From assembly GCF_003173055.1 (NCBI RefSeq), contig NZ_QGLF01000004.1, forward strand, positions 186,001-250,000: DNA of 64,000 bases, given 5' to 3'. The stretch comes from Zavarzinia compransoris. GTDB lineage: Bacteria > Pseudomonadota > Alphaproteobacteria > Zavarziniales > Zavarziniaceae. Below, in pieces: positions 35,921-44,550 of the stretch. Below the pieces are notes generated by a model. The model was not told the DNA's origin, searched no databases, and saw nothing but the letters and a program-made list of their open reading frames with translations. The position numbers and the translations under genes are program-made. The first letter of the stretch is position 1; each line of letters begins with the position of its first letter.

Positions 35921-36421
35921 ATGGTCGATCTCAAGGGCAACCCGCCGCCGACCCTTTCGGCGCAGAACATGAACAGGCCGTCGGCGGCCGGGCCGGCGCC
36001 GACGACCGTCGGCCTCTCGGCCGAGGCCCGCATCGCCCAGCTCGAAAGCCTGTGCGCCCGCCTGTCGGAACAATTGCGCCGTCAGGAGCAGGTGCTGGCG
36101 GCGCTCTTCCCGACCCCCGGCGTCATCGAACTGGTCGCGGAACGGCGCATCGACCTCAAGGTGGGCGGCACCAGCATCAGCCTGGACGACATCAATCTGA
36201 AGATGCAGACGACGGTCCGCGCCGCCGTGACGGCGGCCAAGGTGGAGGTCGCGGCCTCGACCGTGGCGCTCAATGCCTCGCTGACCTCGGCCTCGGGCAT
36301 CGTCAAATGCCCCACCTTGCAGGCCAATGCGGTGATCGCCAGCTCCTATACCCCCCGGGGCCGGCAACATCTGGTGACCGGCCGGGAAACACTCCCCGCC
36401 GCTTCGGTCCCTGTGCTGTAA
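35921..36421 (+). CDS. Hypothetical protein with short coiled coil
   Basis: 166 residues from the ATG at 35921, which follows a purine-rich site (GGGGAGAGAGG). I do not recognise the family. The first ~30 residues are Pro/Ala-rich. Residues ~33-62 ([20 protein letters not shown]) form a short coiled coil. A beta-rich segment then has [20 protein letters not shown], and an Ala/Val/Thr-rich helical stretch follows. One Cys lies in [14 protein letters not shown]. It has no signal peptide or membrane helix. The gene lies between the DAHP synthase and upp, but no link to either pathway is evident; the C-terminal layout is vaguely like small structural proteins of contractile-tail systems, which I consider weak. 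Confidence 0.65.
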   Translation: MVDLKGNPPPTLSAQNMNRPSAAGPAPTTVGLSAEARIAQLESLCARLSEQLRRQEQVLAALFPTPGVIELVAERRIDLKVGGTSISLDDINLKMQTTVRAAVTAAKVEVAASTVALNASLTSASGIVKCPTLQANAVIASSYTPRGRQHLVTGRETLPAASVPVL

Positions 36422-36453
36422 TAAGGCCGAGCCTTGCGAGTCCGAGGGGTAAG

Positions 36454-37101
36454 ATGACCGACGTTCCCAAGGACCCGGGGGTGATCCTCGTCGATCATCC
36501 CCTGGTCCAGCACAAGCTGACCATCATGCGGAAGAAGGAAACCTCGACGCTCGGCTTCCGCCGCCTGCTGGGCGAAATCGCCATGCTGCTGGCCTATGAG
36601 GTGGTGCGCGACGTGCCCACCGAACTGGTCGAGATCGAAACCCCGATCAAGACCTGCCTGATGCCGCAACTGGCGGGCAAGAAGCTCTGCCTCGTCTCGG
36701 TGCTGCGCGCGGGCGACGGGCTTCTGTCCGGCATGCTGGACATCCTGCCGGCGGCCCGCGTCGGCCATGTCGGCCTCTATCGCGACCCGAAGACCCTTCA
36801 GGCGGTCGAATATTTCCTGAAGCTGCCGCGCGACATCGCGGAACGCCAGGCGATCGTGCTCGATCCCATGCTCGCCACCGGCAATTCCGCCGTCGCCGCC
36901 GTCGCCAAGGTGAAGCAGGCCGGCTGCACCTCGATCAAATTCGTCTCCCTGCTGTCGGCCCCGGAAGGGGTGGCGACGCTGCGCCGGGCCCATCCCGACG
37001 TCACCCTCTATACCGCCGCGATCGACGAATGCCTGAACGACCACGGCTATATCGTGCCCGGCCTCGGCGATGCCGGCGACCGCCTGTTCGGCACCAAATA
37101 G
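36454..37101 (+). CDS. upp: Uracil phosphoribosyltransferase
   Basis: 215 residues from the ATG at 36454; family members are usually ~208-210. Motifs include [17 protein letters not shown], the PRPP-binding [15 protein letters not shown] (about 131-145) and the uracil-binding [16 protein letters not shown] at the C-terminus. It makes UMP from uracil and PRPP for pyrimidine salvage. A 12-base GC palindrome (37102-37113) directly follows the stop, between this gene and the convergent esterase-like gene. Confidence 0.96.
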   Translation: MTDVPKDPGVILVDHPLVQHKLTIMRKKETSTLGFRRLLGEIAMLLAYEVVRDVPTELVEIETPIKTCLMPQLAGKKLCLVSVLRAGDGLLSGMLDILPAARVGHVGLYRDPKTLQAVEYFLKLPRDIAERQAIVLDPMLATGNSAVAAVAKVKQAGCTSIKFVSLLSAPEGVATLRRAHPDVTLYTAAIDECLNDHGYIVPGLGDAGDRLFGTK

Positions 37102-37115
37102 GCGGGGCCCCGCGG

Positions 37116-38120
37116 TCAGGGCAGCAGGAATTCCAGCAGCAAGGTCCGTTGCAGGACATCGTTGTTGTCGTCGGACAGGATCAGGGCGCGGGTGCGCCCC
37201 GCGCCGTCGATCCAGAGGCCCAGGCATTCGAAATTGTCGACGTTGAGCGGGGGCGTGATCCGGGCCAACTCGCGGTCGCGGATCGGCCGGCCCGCACCGA
37301 GGGCCGCCGCCGGGATCACCGACAGCCGGGCGCCTGGCCCGGTCGCGACGGTGAAGCGCCGTTGCAGCAGGAGAATGTCGCCCCCGGGCAGGGCGGCGAT
37401 ATCGGTCGGCTGGTAATCCTCGGTGGCGACCAGCGCCAGGGCCTGGACCGGGCCGCCGCCGCCCGGCCCCGGGAACAGCCAGCCGGTCAGGGCGCCGGCA
37501 TCGTCGTAAAGGTCTTCGGCAAAGCCGAGCAGGCGCCCGTCCGGCAAGGCGAGCAGCGCTTCGAGGCCGCCGTTGGCCGGGGCCCGTTGCAGGGCGGGCG
37601 GTGTCGGCAGGGGGCGCGGCGTGCCGGCCAGGGGCGAGCCGCCGGGCCGGGGCGGATAGAGCAGGATGCGGTGGGCCCGTTCGAAACCGACCGCCAGGGT
37701 GCCGTCCGCCAGCAGGGCCAGGCTTTCCGCATCGGCCAGGACCTTGTCGCCCGCCAGGGGCTGGCCGTTCTCGCCGGCCAGGGGGCCGATCTCGGCCCCG
37801 TCGACGGTGGCGAGGCGGCCGTCCCGGCGCCCCAGGCGCGCGGTCAGATACCAGCCGTTGTCCGAGACCGCGGTCAGTCCCGTGCCGTCCGCCGTCACCA
37901 CCATGCCCGACCAGCCGCCGAAGCGCCGGTCCGGCGACGACAATTGCAGCCCGCCGGCAAAGGCAAGCTCGCCCAGCTGCCTCTGTTCCGGGTTTTCGGG
38001 CGCGAGCGGTATCGGATAGGCCTCGATCCCGATGTCCTGCCCGGCCAGGGCCAGGGCCGGGGCCGACAGCAGAACGGCGGCGAAGGCCGCCGCCAGTCCG
38101 GTCCAGGGGGCCCGGGGCAT
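37116..38120 (-). CDS. Exported esterase-like/phytase-like beta-propeller protein
   Basis: 334 residues with a Sec signal peptide (MPRAPWTGLAAAFAAVLLSAPALALA). The mature part matches the family annotated as 'esterase-like activity of phytase': FGGWSGMVVTADGTGLTAVSDNGWY, LADAESLALLADGTLAVGFER, GGLEALLALPDGRLLGFAE and NFECLGLWIDGAGRTRALILSDDN. These repeats suggest a beta-propeller with acidic metal sites. The true substrate is unknown; proteins of this family are periplasmic and often linked to phosphate or phosphoester metabolism. The gene starts 4 bases after cobT, so it shares its transcript. Confidence 0.82.
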   Translation of the reverse strand: MPRAPWTGLAAAFAAVLLSAPALALAGQDIGIEAYPIPLAPENPEQRQLGELAFAGGLQLSSPDRRFGGWSGMVVTADGTGLTAVSDNGWYLTARLGRRDGRLATVDGAEIGPLAGENGQPLAGDKVLADAESLALLADGTLAVGFERAHRILLYPPRPGGSPLAGTPRPLPTPPALQRAPANGGLEALLALPDGRLLGFAEDLYDDAGALTGWLFPGPGGGGPVQALALVATEDYQPTDIAALPGGDILLLQRRFTVATGPGARLSVIPAAALGAGRPIRDRELARITPPLNVDNFECLGLWIDGAGRTRALILSDDNNDVLQRTLLLEFLLP

Positions 38121-38124
38121 GGCC

Positions 38125-40071
38125 TCAGCCCCGGCCGCGGCCGCGGCCCTGGCCGGGACGGCCGGGCTTGCCGTCCTGCTTCTCGTCGAAGAGGGCGGCG
38201 AGCTGTTCCATCATGGCGCCGCCCAATTGCTCCGCCTCGACGATGGTGACGGCGCGGCGGTAATAGCGGGTGACGTCATGGCCGATGCCGATGGCGATGA
38301 GTTCGACCGGCGAGCGGGTCTCGATCCAGTCGATCACCTGGCGCAGGTGCTTTTCGAGATAGGAGCCGGAATTGACCGACAGGGTGCTGTCGTCGACCGG
38401 GGCCCCGTCCGAGATCACCATCAGGATACGGCGCTGTTCGCTGCGCGCGATCAGCCGGTTGTGGGCCCAGAGCAGGGCCTCGCCGTCGATGTTTTCCTTC
38501 AGCAAGCCCTCGCGCATCATCAACCCGAGGTTCTTGCGCGCCCGGCGCCAGGGCGCGTCCGCCCCCTTGTAGACGATATGGCGCAGGTCGTTCAGGCGCC
38601 CGGGCTGGGCTGGCTTGCCCGCCTTCAGCCATTGCTCGCGCGCCTGCCCGCCCTTCCAGGCGCGGGTGGTGAAGCCCAGAATCTCGACCTTCACCGAGCA
38701 GCGCTCCAGGGTGCGGGCCAGGATGTCGGCGCAGGTCGCCGCCACCGTGATCGGCCGCCCGCGCATCGAGCCCGAATTGTCGAGCAGCAGGGTGACCACC
38801 GTATCGCGGAAAGTCGCGTCGTGCTCGCGCTTGAACGACAGCGGATGCATGGGATCGGTGACGACGCGGGAGAGGCGCGCCGCATCGAGCATGCCTTCCT
38901 CGAGATCGAATTCCCACGAGCGGTTCTGCTTCGCCATCAGGCGCCGCTGCAAGCGGTTGGCCAGCTTGGAGACGACGCCCTGAAGCGCCTGGAGCTGCTG
39001 GTCGAGATAGGCGCGCAGCCGCGTCATCTCGTCGGCGTCGCAGAGGTCTTCCGCTTCCACCACTTCGTCGAATTCGGTGGTGAAGGCGCGGTAGGGCGGC
39101 TCGCCCGGCTCGTTGACGATGGGGCCGTTGGGGCGCCAGGGGCGGGTGGCTTCGGACGAATCCTCGCCCTCGGCGCTGTCGAGATCCTGGTCGCTGTCGA
39201 CCTGGACGGCGGTCTCGGTCGAATCGTCCTCGCTCGGCTCGTCGGATTCGACCATTTCGGTGGTCGAGCCCTCGGGCGCGGCGCCGTCGCCCTCGCTGTC
39301 GTCGCTCTCGCCTTCGTCCTGGTTCTCGTCCTCGCTGTCGTCGTTCTTTTCCTGGTCGTCCTGCTCGGTGCTCAGGTCCTCGGACAGGCCGAGGTCGGCG
39401 ATCAGTTTCCGCGACAGTTTGGCGAAGGCGGCCTGGTCGTTGATGGCGGCGGCCAGGCGGTCGATGTCGCCGGTGGCCTTGTCGTCGACCCATTCGCGCC
39501 AGAGGTCGACCACCTTGGTGGCGGAGGCGGGGGGCGCGGCCCCGGTCAGGCGCTCGCGCACCATCATGGCGACCGCTTCCGACAAAGGCGCATCGGCCCG
39601 TTCGGTCACCCTGGCGTAGCCCCGCGCCTTCGAGCGCTCGTCCAGCATGACGCCGAGATTATGGGCGACGCCGACCATGTCGTTGGCGCCGATCGCCTCG
39701 CAGCGGGCCTGCTCGACCGCATCGAAGACGGCGCGGGCGCTCGAACCCTCGGGCAGGTAATGGCCGTGCAGCCTGTCGTCGTGGTGGCGCAGGCGAAGTG
39801 CCGCGGCATCGGCTTGGCCGCGCACCGCCGCCACCTCGACCGGGGTCATCTCGCGCGACGGCTGGGGCAGGCGCAGCGCCGCCCCCGGGGCCGGCGCGGG
39901 CACGCCGCCGGCAAGGCCGGCAAAGCCGCTGCCGGGGGCGGCGGCATTGGGCCGGGCGCTGACGCCTTCGCTGCCGAAGGCGACGGTCAGTTCCTTCTTG
40001 TCGGCCACGGCGCGGGTGGCGGCGGCCACCGCGCGCTTGAACGGCTCGACCGGGCTTTCGGGACGGGCCAT
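38125..40071 (-). CDS. cobT: Cobaltochelatase subunit CobT
   Basis: 648 residues. It has a helical N-terminal domain, a very acidic middle (about 230-320, rich in Glu/Asp/Ser), and a C-terminal von Willebrand A domain with the MIDAS motif [13 protein letters not shown]. The block [20 protein letters not shown], followed by [18 protein letters not shown], is specific to CobT. With CobS it forms the AAA+ chaperone ring that drives ATP-dependent cobalt insertion into hydrogenobyrinate a,c-diamide by CobN. CobN is not in the window. 6 bases after cobS. This is the cobaltochelatase CobT, not the phosphoribosyltransferase of the same name. Confidence 0.95.
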   Translation of the reverse strand: MARPESPVEPFKRAVAAATRAVADKKELTVAFGSEGVSARPNAAAPGSGFAGLAGGVPAPAPGAALRLPQPSREMTPVEVAAVRGQADAAALRLRHHDDRLHGHYLPEGSSARAVFDAVEQARCEAIGANDMVGVAHNLGVMLDERSKARGYARVTERADAPLSEAVAMMVRERLTGAAPPASATKVVDLWREWVDDKATGDIDRLAAAINDQAAFAKLSRKLIADLGLSEDLSTEQDDQEKNDDSEDENQDEGESDDSEGDGAAPEGSTTEMVESDEPSEDDSTETAVQVDSDQDLDSAEGEDSSEATRPWRPNGPIVNEPGEPPYRAFTTEFDEVVEAEDLCDADEMTRLRAYLDQQLQALQGVVSKLANRLQRRLMAKQNRSWEFDLEEGMLDAARLSRVVTDPMHPLSFKREHDATFRDTVVTLLLDNSGSMRGRPITVAATCADILARTLERCSVKVEILGFTTRAWKGGQAREQWLKAGKPAQPGRLNDLRHIVYKGADAPWRRARKNLGLMMREGLLKENIDGEALLWAHNRLIARSEQRRILMVISDGAPVDDSTLSVNSGSYLEKHLRQVIDWIETRSPVELIAIGIGHDVTRYYRRAVTIVEAEQLGGAMMEQLAALFDEKQDGKPGRPGQGRGRGRG

Positions 40072-40077
40072 GTCGGC

Positions 40078-41070
40078 TCAGGCGATGCGGATGTTGGCCG
40101 CGGACTCGGGCAGTTCCTTGCCGAAGCAGCGCTGATAGTATTCCGCCACCGTCGCCCGTTCCACTTCGTCGCATTTGTTGAGGAAGGTGACCCGGAAGGC
40201 AAAGGCGACATCGTTGAAGATGCGCGCATTCTCGGCCCAGGTGATCACGGTGCGGGGCGACATGACGGTGGAGATGTCGCCGGCGATGAAGCCCGAGCGG
40301 GTAAGCTCGGCGACGCCGACCATGGCGCCGATGGTCTTCTTGCCCTCGGGGTTCTGGAACTGCGGCGACTTGGCCAGGACGATCGCCACTTCCTGGTCCT
40401 TCGGCAGGTAGTTCAGGGTGACGACGATGTTCCAGCGGTCCATCTGGCCCTGGTTGATCTGCTGCGTGCCGTGGTAGAGGCCGGTGGTGTCGCCGAGGCC
40501 GACCGTGTTCGCGGTGGCGAACAGGCGGAAGGCGGCATGGGGCCGGATCACCCGGTTCTGGTCGAGCAGGGTCAGCTTGCCCTCGACCTCCAGCACGCGC
40601 TGGATGACGAACATCACGTCCGGGCGGCCGGCGTCATATTCGTCGAAGACCAGCGCCGTCGGGCTTTGCAGGGCCCAGGGCAGGATGCCTTCGCGGAATT
40701 CGGTGACCTGGCGGCCGTCCTTCAGCACGATCGCGTCCTTGCCCACGAGGTCGATGCGGCTGATGTGGCTGTCCAGGTTGATGCGCACGCAAGGCCAGTT
40801 CAGGCGGGCGGCGACCTGTTCGATATGGGTCGACTTGCCGGTGCCGTGATAGCCCTGGATCATGACGCGCCGGTTGTAGGCAAAGCCCGCCAGGATCGCC
40901 AGCGTGGTTTCCCGGTCGAAGCGATAGGTCTCGTCCAGGTCCGGCACATATTCGCTGGCAGCCGAGAAGCCGGGCACTTCGAGATCGCTGTCGATGCCGA
41001 ACACCTGGCGCACCGAAACCTTGATGTCGGGCTTACCGTCAGGGGTCACGGTGTGGGCGGTTGCAGTCAT
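40078..41070 (-). CDS. cobS: Cobaltochelatase subunit CobS (AAA+ ATPase)
   Basis: 330 residues. Walker A is in [20 protein letters not shown], followed by [19 protein letters not shown]; Walker B is [16 protein letters not shown], and [18 protein letters not shown] carries the sensor-1 region. The length and these blocks are typical of alphaproteobacterial CobS. It acts in aerobic cobalamin synthesis as the ATPase partner of CobT. It follows the DnaJ-domain gene by 25 bases. No cobalamin riboswitch is seen upstream. Confidence 0.96.
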   Translation of the reverse strand: MTATAHTVTPDGKPDIKVSVRQVFGIDSDLEVPGFSAASEYVPDLDETYRFDRETTLAILAGFAYNRRVMIQGYHGTGKSTHIEQVAARLNWPCVRINLDSHISRIDLVGKDAIVLKDGRQVTEFREGILPWALQSPTALVFDEYDAGRPDVMFVIQRVLEVEGKLTLLDQNRVIRPHAAFRLFATANTVGLGDTTGLYHGTQQINQGQMDRWNIVVTLNYLPKDQEVAIVLAKSPQFQNPEGKKTIGAMVGVAELTRSGFIAGDISTVMSPRTVITWAENARIFNDVAFAFRVTFLNKCDEVERATVAEYYQRCFGKELPESAANIRIA

Positions 41071-41095
41071 GATCCATCAATCCTAACTCGGGTTT

Positions 41096-41713
41096 TTACC
41101 TGATCGTTTCCTCGCGCATGAAGCCCTTGTCGCGCAGGTGACGGTAGGCGTCGATCACCTGGCGCAGGCGGGCTTCCGCGTCTTTGTTTCCACCATTGCG
41201 GTCCGGATGGTAGCGCTTGACAAGGGCCTTGTAGCGCGGCTTCACGTCCGCCGCCGCCGCCCCTGCGTCAAGCTCGAGCACGGCCAGCGCCTGCCGGTCC
41301 TCGGGCGAGAGGCGGCGGGCCTGGGGCGCGGGCCCGGCCTCGATTCGGTAGCCGGCCTCGCCCAGAAGGTCGAAAGGGTCGTGCGGGGCCTGCGGCTGTT
41401 CCTGGTAGTGGCGCGCGGCGCTGCGCCCGCCGGCGCGCTCGCCCAGTTTCCAGGTCGGGCGCTGCCAGGTGGCGTTCTGGGACTGGTAGCGCTCGATCTC
41501 GTCGCTGCCCATGCCCTCGAACCAGTTCCAGTTGCGGTTATAGTCGCGCACATGGTCGAGGCAGAACCACAAGGGATCGTCGCCCGGGTTGCGCGACCGG
41601 GGCGCCCGGTATTCGCCCGCGCAGGCGCATCCCTCGACGGCGCAGGGGCGCAGCGGGGGGGTATCGCCTCGGCCCTTGGCCTGGCGCGGGTAAGCGCTTT
41701 CCTTCCGGGACAT
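41096..41713 (-). CDS. DnaJ-domain protein
   Basis: 205 residues from the ATG at 41713. The N-terminal two-thirds holds three Cys and His residues (CAVEGCACAGEYRAPR, then FCLDHVRDYNRNWNWFEG) that look like a small metal-binding element. A J domain closes the protein: LAVLELDAGAAAADVKPRY, then KALVKRYHPDRNGG with the HPD motif. This J-domain-at-the-C-terminus form occurs next to cobS and bolA in many Alphaproteobacteria. It should stimulate DnaK; its client is unknown. Divergent from bolA. Confidence 0.9.
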   Translation of the reverse strand: MSRKESAYPRQAKGRGDTPPLRPCAVEGCACAGEYRAPRSRNPGDDPLWFCLDHVRDYNRNWNWFEGMGSDEIERYQSQNATWQRPTWKLGERAGGRSAARHYQEQPQAPHDPFDLLGEAGYRIEAGPAPQARRLSPEDRQALAVLELDAGAAAADVKPRYKALVKRYHPDRNGGNKDAEARLRQVIDAYRHLRDKGFMREETIR

Positions 41714-41798
41714 TCCGGGATTATGGGTGGCCTTGCAGAGTGAAACAAGGTGGGCCGCGTCAAAAGACCGGGGCACCGCATCAGACAAGGACTTCGCC

Positions 41799-42068
41799 AT
41801 GCGCATGGCCGACCGTATCCGCGAAACCCTGGCTGGGGCGCTCGCCCCCGCCGAGGTGACGGTGACCGACGACTCCGGCCGCCACGCCGGCCATGCCGGC
41901 AATCCGGACGGCGCGGGCGAGACCCATTTCTCGGTCGAGGTGGTCTCGCCCGCCTTCGCCGGCCTGTCCCGTGTCGCCCGCCATCGCCGGGTCACCGATC
42001 TGCTGGCGGCGGAATTCGAACGCGGCCTGCATGCCCTGCAATTGAAGCTGCGCGCCCCGGGAGAGTGA
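41799..42068 (+). CDS. BolA-family protein
   Basis: 89 residues from the ATG at 41799 (MRMADRIRETLAG); upstream in-frame starts run into the divergent DnaJ gene's promoter. The BolA pattern is PAEVTVTDDSGRHAGHAG, then THFSVEVVSPAFAGLSRVARH and a C-terminal helix with HALQLKLRAPGE. The FxGx(S)RVxRH line has the conserved His that takes part in [2Fe-2S] sharing with monothiol glutaredoxins. Likely role: iron homeostasis or Fe-S cluster handling. Confidence 0.92.
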   Translation: MRMADRIRETLAGALAPAEVTVTDDSGRHAGHAGNPDGAGETHFSVEVVSPAFAGLSRVARHRRVTDLLAAEFERGLHALQLKLRAPGE

Positions 42069-42095
42069 TTTTCAGGTGGTGCTCCGCAGCCGTGA

Positions 42096-42150
42096 ATATT
42101 TTTCGCGAAGATATTTTTTCAGCACCTTCCTAAAAGGATATGTTTATATT
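42096..42150 (+). promoter_or_regulatory. AT-rich promoter region with direct repeats before the ribbon-helix-helix gene
   Basis: Two AT-rich direct repeats (ATATTTTTC at 42096-42104 and ATATTTTTTC at 42111-42120) are spaced 15 bases apart around a TTCGCGAA palindrome (42102-42109). TATATT at 42145-42150 is a plausible -10. The next gene encodes a small DNA-binding protein, so autoregulation here is possible. Confidence 0.4.
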
Positions 42151-42183
42151 CGTCGCTCGCATTAGTGGTCGTGTGAGGCAGGC

Positions 42184-42402
42184 ATGCGGGTGCGTAACGT
42201 CAGGATCAACGGTCACCGTACCAGCGTCCGGCTTGAGCCCACCTTGTGGGATGCGGTCGAGGAAATCTGCGCGGCCGAGGGACTGAGCCTGGATGCCCTG
42301 TGCGAACGGGTGGCGCGGGAACGTCCGGGCGGCAATTACACCTCCAACCTGCGCTGCTGGATCGTCGATTATTTCCGGGGCATACCCAGCACCGCCGCCT
42401 GA
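42184..42402 (+). CDS. Ribbon-helix-helix domain protein
   Basis: 72 residues. The pattern VRNVRINGHRTSVRLEPTLW (beta strand and first helix) with AVEEICAAEGLSLDALCERV is the RHH_4 family seen throughout Alphaproteobacteria. The C-terminal NYTSNLRCWIVDYFRG is also conserved there. Such proteins dimerise to place a beta ribbon in the DNA major groove. A GAGGCAGG ribosome site lies at 42174-42181. Targets are unknown; this family is sometimes mislabelled as aryl-sulfate sulfotransferase. Converges with the extended PotC gene (12-base gap). Confidence 0.88.
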   Translation: MRVRNVRINGHRTSVRLEPTLWDAVEEICAAEGLSLDALCERVARERPGGNYTSNLRCWIVDYFRGIPSTAA

Positions 42403-42414
42403 CGGGCAAGCCGG

Positions 42415-43626
42415 CTATTCCGCCGGCTTGCCCAGGCTGTCGGGCGCGAAGACGCCGCCGAAGGGGGTGACGGGGGCCGGCTTCGGCGCTTCCGGTGCCG
42501 GCGCGCCGCCGAGGCCGCCCGGGGCGAAGACGCCGCCGAACGGCGTGCTGGGCGCGTTGCTGCCCGGGGCCGGGGCGGCGGGGGCCTGTTCCTTCATGCG
42601 CTCGCGCATTTCGATCTGCAGGCGTTCCTGTTCCAGGATCTTGGCGTCGCGGATCGCCTGTTCGCAGGCCCGCGAGTCGTGATCCTTGCCGTAATAGACC
42701 GCGAGCCCGATCAGCCCGACCAGCAGCAGGCCGGCCGTCGCCGGATGGCGCAGCACGGCATTGACCGGGTTGTTCAGAATGCGCGCCGCGGCCGCCCCGC
42801 CCTGGGCCAGGGCGGCCGTGCGGCGGCTGTGAACCTCGTGGACGATGGCGCCGACCAGGGTGATGGCGATGATGACCACCGCCACCGCCGAGATCGACGG
42901 ATCGATGCCGAGCCGGACCTTGGAGGCGAGTTCGGTGGTGAAGGTGCTTTCCGCGACGATCGAGAACACGGTGGTGTTGTAATTCTCGAGCGAGGCGAGG
43001 AAGGCCAGCACCGCGCTCGAAAAAATCGCCGGGCGCAGGAAGGGCAGCAGGATCTTGCGGAAAGCCTGGGCCGGGGTCGCGCCCATGTCCAGCGCCGCCT
43101 CGGTCAGCGTATGGTCGAAGCGCTGGAGCCGGGCGATGAAGATCAGCATCGAATAGGCCGAGATGAAGCAGACCTGGCCGAGGATGGTCAGGAAGAAACC
43201 GTCGAAGAAGATCGAATCGAAGCCGAAGCCGAGCCCGCTGCCGAGCCGGCCCCAGAACATCAGGGTCGAGATGCCGATGACGATGCCCGGCATCAGGATC
43301 GGCGAGATGAAGACGGTATAGAGAAGGCCGCGCAGCCGCGGCCCGACATCGGACAGGGCAAGCGCCGCCGCAAGGCCGATCGGCGTCGACAGGGCGACCA
43401 CGCCCGCCCCGATCAGCAGCGAATTGCCGAGCCCGTGCAGCAGCTTGGCATCGGCCGCCAGCTTGCCGAACCAGTCGGTGGTGAAACAGTCCCAGGGCAC
43501 CACGCGGGGAAAGGACGAGGAATTGAAGGCGGTGACCACCATGATCGCCAGGGGCCCGAACAGGAAGCCGAAGAACAGCAGGGTGAAGGCGGCGGTGCCG
43601 ATGCGGTTGGCGATCGTCGAGGTCAT
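42415..43626 (-). CDS. Polyamine-type ABC transporter permease (PotC-like) with unusual C-terminal extension
   Basis: 403 residues; PotC/PotI proteins are normally ~260-280. Residues 1-270 are a standard permease with six membrane helices and the EAA loop EAALDMGATPAQAFRKILLP (177-196) that docks on the ATPase. After it come an extra hydrophobic helix (298-312, AGLLLVGLIGLAVYY), a charged helical stretch (DAKILEQERLQIEMRERMKE) and a Pro/Ala-rich tail carrying the same nine residues twice: TPFGGVFAP at 361-369 and 387-395. The tail is not part of any ABC permease I know; it may be a fused small membrane protein. Start overlaps the PotB stop (ATGA at 43626-43623). Confidence 0.88.
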   Translation of the reverse strand: MTSTIANRIGTAAFTLLFFGFLFGPLAIMVVTAFNSSSFPRVVPWDCFTTDWFGKLAADAKLLHGLGNSLLIGAGVVALSTPIGLAAALALSDVGPRLRGLLYTVFISPILMPGIVIGISTLMFWGRLGSGLGFGFDSIFFDGFFLTILGQVCFISAYSMLIFIARLQRFDHTLTEAALDMGATPAQAFRKILLPFLRPAIFSSAVLAFLASLENYNTTVFSIVAESTFTTELASKVRLGIDPSISAVAVVIIAITLVGAIVHEVHSRRTAALAQGGAAAARILNNPVNAVLRHPATAGLLLVGLIGLAVYYGKDHDSRACEQAIRDAKILEQERLQIEMRERMKEQAPAAPAPGSNAPSTPFGGVFAPGGLGGAPAPEAPKPAPVTPFGGVFAPDSLGKPAE

Positions 43627-44546
43627 CGGCCGATCTCCCCGATCTTCACCTTGAACACCCGCATGGTCAAAAGCGTGAACAGGATGCAGACCGCGACCAG
43701 GATCACGGCATAGGCCGAGCCGCGCGGCCAGTTCGAGGCATCGTTGAACCATTGGTAGACGAGCTGGGTGAACCACAGGTTCGATGGCCCGCCCAGGATC
43801 TGCGGCGCCGCCATGGCCCCGGTGGTCAGCATGAAGACCATGGTGCAGCCCGACGCGATGCCGGGCTTCGCCATCGGGATCACCACCCGCCAGTGGATGC
43901 GCCACCACGCGGCGCCCATGTCGCGGGCGGCCTCGATCTGGTTGCGGTCCAGCGCCTCGACCGCATTGTAGATCGGGAAGATCATCAGCAGGACATAGGC
44001 ATAGGTCAGCCCGGCATAGAGCGCGACATCCTCGCGGATGAAGTCGATCGGCTCGGACCAGAGGCCCAGCGACAGGCCGAGGCCGTTCACCAGCCCGGTC
44101 GAGCCGAAGATGATGCGGAAGGCGAAGGCGCGCAGCACCTCGTTCACCCAATAGGGCACGATCAGCCCCATGACCATGAGCCGGGCGACGGAAGGCCGCG
44201 CGCCATGGGCCAGCAGGAAGGCGATCGGATAGCAGAGAATAAGGTCGAAGGCGGTGACCACGACCGAGGCGAGCACGGTCTTGCCCAGGATGGTCAGGTG
44301 CAGCGTGTTGAAGCCACCGTCGTTGCCGAACAGGAAATAGGCGTAATGCGAGACGGTATAGACGTCGTTCGGCCCGCCCCGTTCCGCCGGCGGCAGGTTG
44401 TGGCTGAACGAGATCGCGACCATGGCGATCTGCGGCAGCACGATCAGGATGAAGACCCAGAGGGTGACGGCGCCGGCGATGAACAGGCCGACGCCGGTCC
44501 CGTGGCGTTCGAACAGAAGGCGGACTTCGGCCCAGGTCCGTGCCAT
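43623..44546 (-). CDS. Polyamine-type ABC transporter permease (PotB/PotH-like)
   Basis: 307 residues with six membrane helices. The N-terminal helix is GVGLFIAGAVTLWVFILIVL and the EAA loop is EAARDMGAAWWRIHWRVVIP, which contacts the ATPase. The sequence YWVNEVLRAFAFRIIFGSTG is typical of spermidine/putrescine permeases. It forms the heterodimeric channel with the PotC-like protein. Gene order potD-potA-potB-potC on the minus strand fits a single uptake system; the gap to potA is 4 bases. Confidence 0.92.
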   Translation of the reverse strand: MARTWAEVRLLFERHGTGVGLFIAGAVTLWVFILIVLPQIAMVAISFSHNLPPAERGGPNDVYTVSHYAYFLFGNDGGFNTLHLTILGKTVLASVVVTAFDLILCYPIAFLLAHGARPSVARLMVMGLIVPYWVNEVLRAFAFRIIFGSTGLVNGLGLSLGLWSEPIDFIREDVALYAGLTYAYVLLMIFPIYNAVEALDRNQIEAARDMGAAWWRIHWRVVIPMAKPGIASGCTMVFMLTTGAMAAPQILGGPSNLWFTQLVYQWFNDASNWPRGSAYAVILVAVCILFTLLTMRVFKVKIGEIGR

Positions 44547-44550
44547 GGTC

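Noticed and set aside
37102-37113. GCGGGGCCCCGC between upp and the esterase-like gene as a bidirectional terminator
   Set aside because: A self-complementary 12-mer without loop bases or a T-run on either side; not enough to call.
41071-41095. A cobalamin riboswitch before cobS
   Set aside because: Only 25 bases separate cobS from the preceding gene and no B12-box sequence is seen there or before the DnaJ gene.
38032-41103. A 1023-codon plus-strand frame opposite cobT and cobS
   Set aside because: Opposite two well-identified genes, no recognisable domain.
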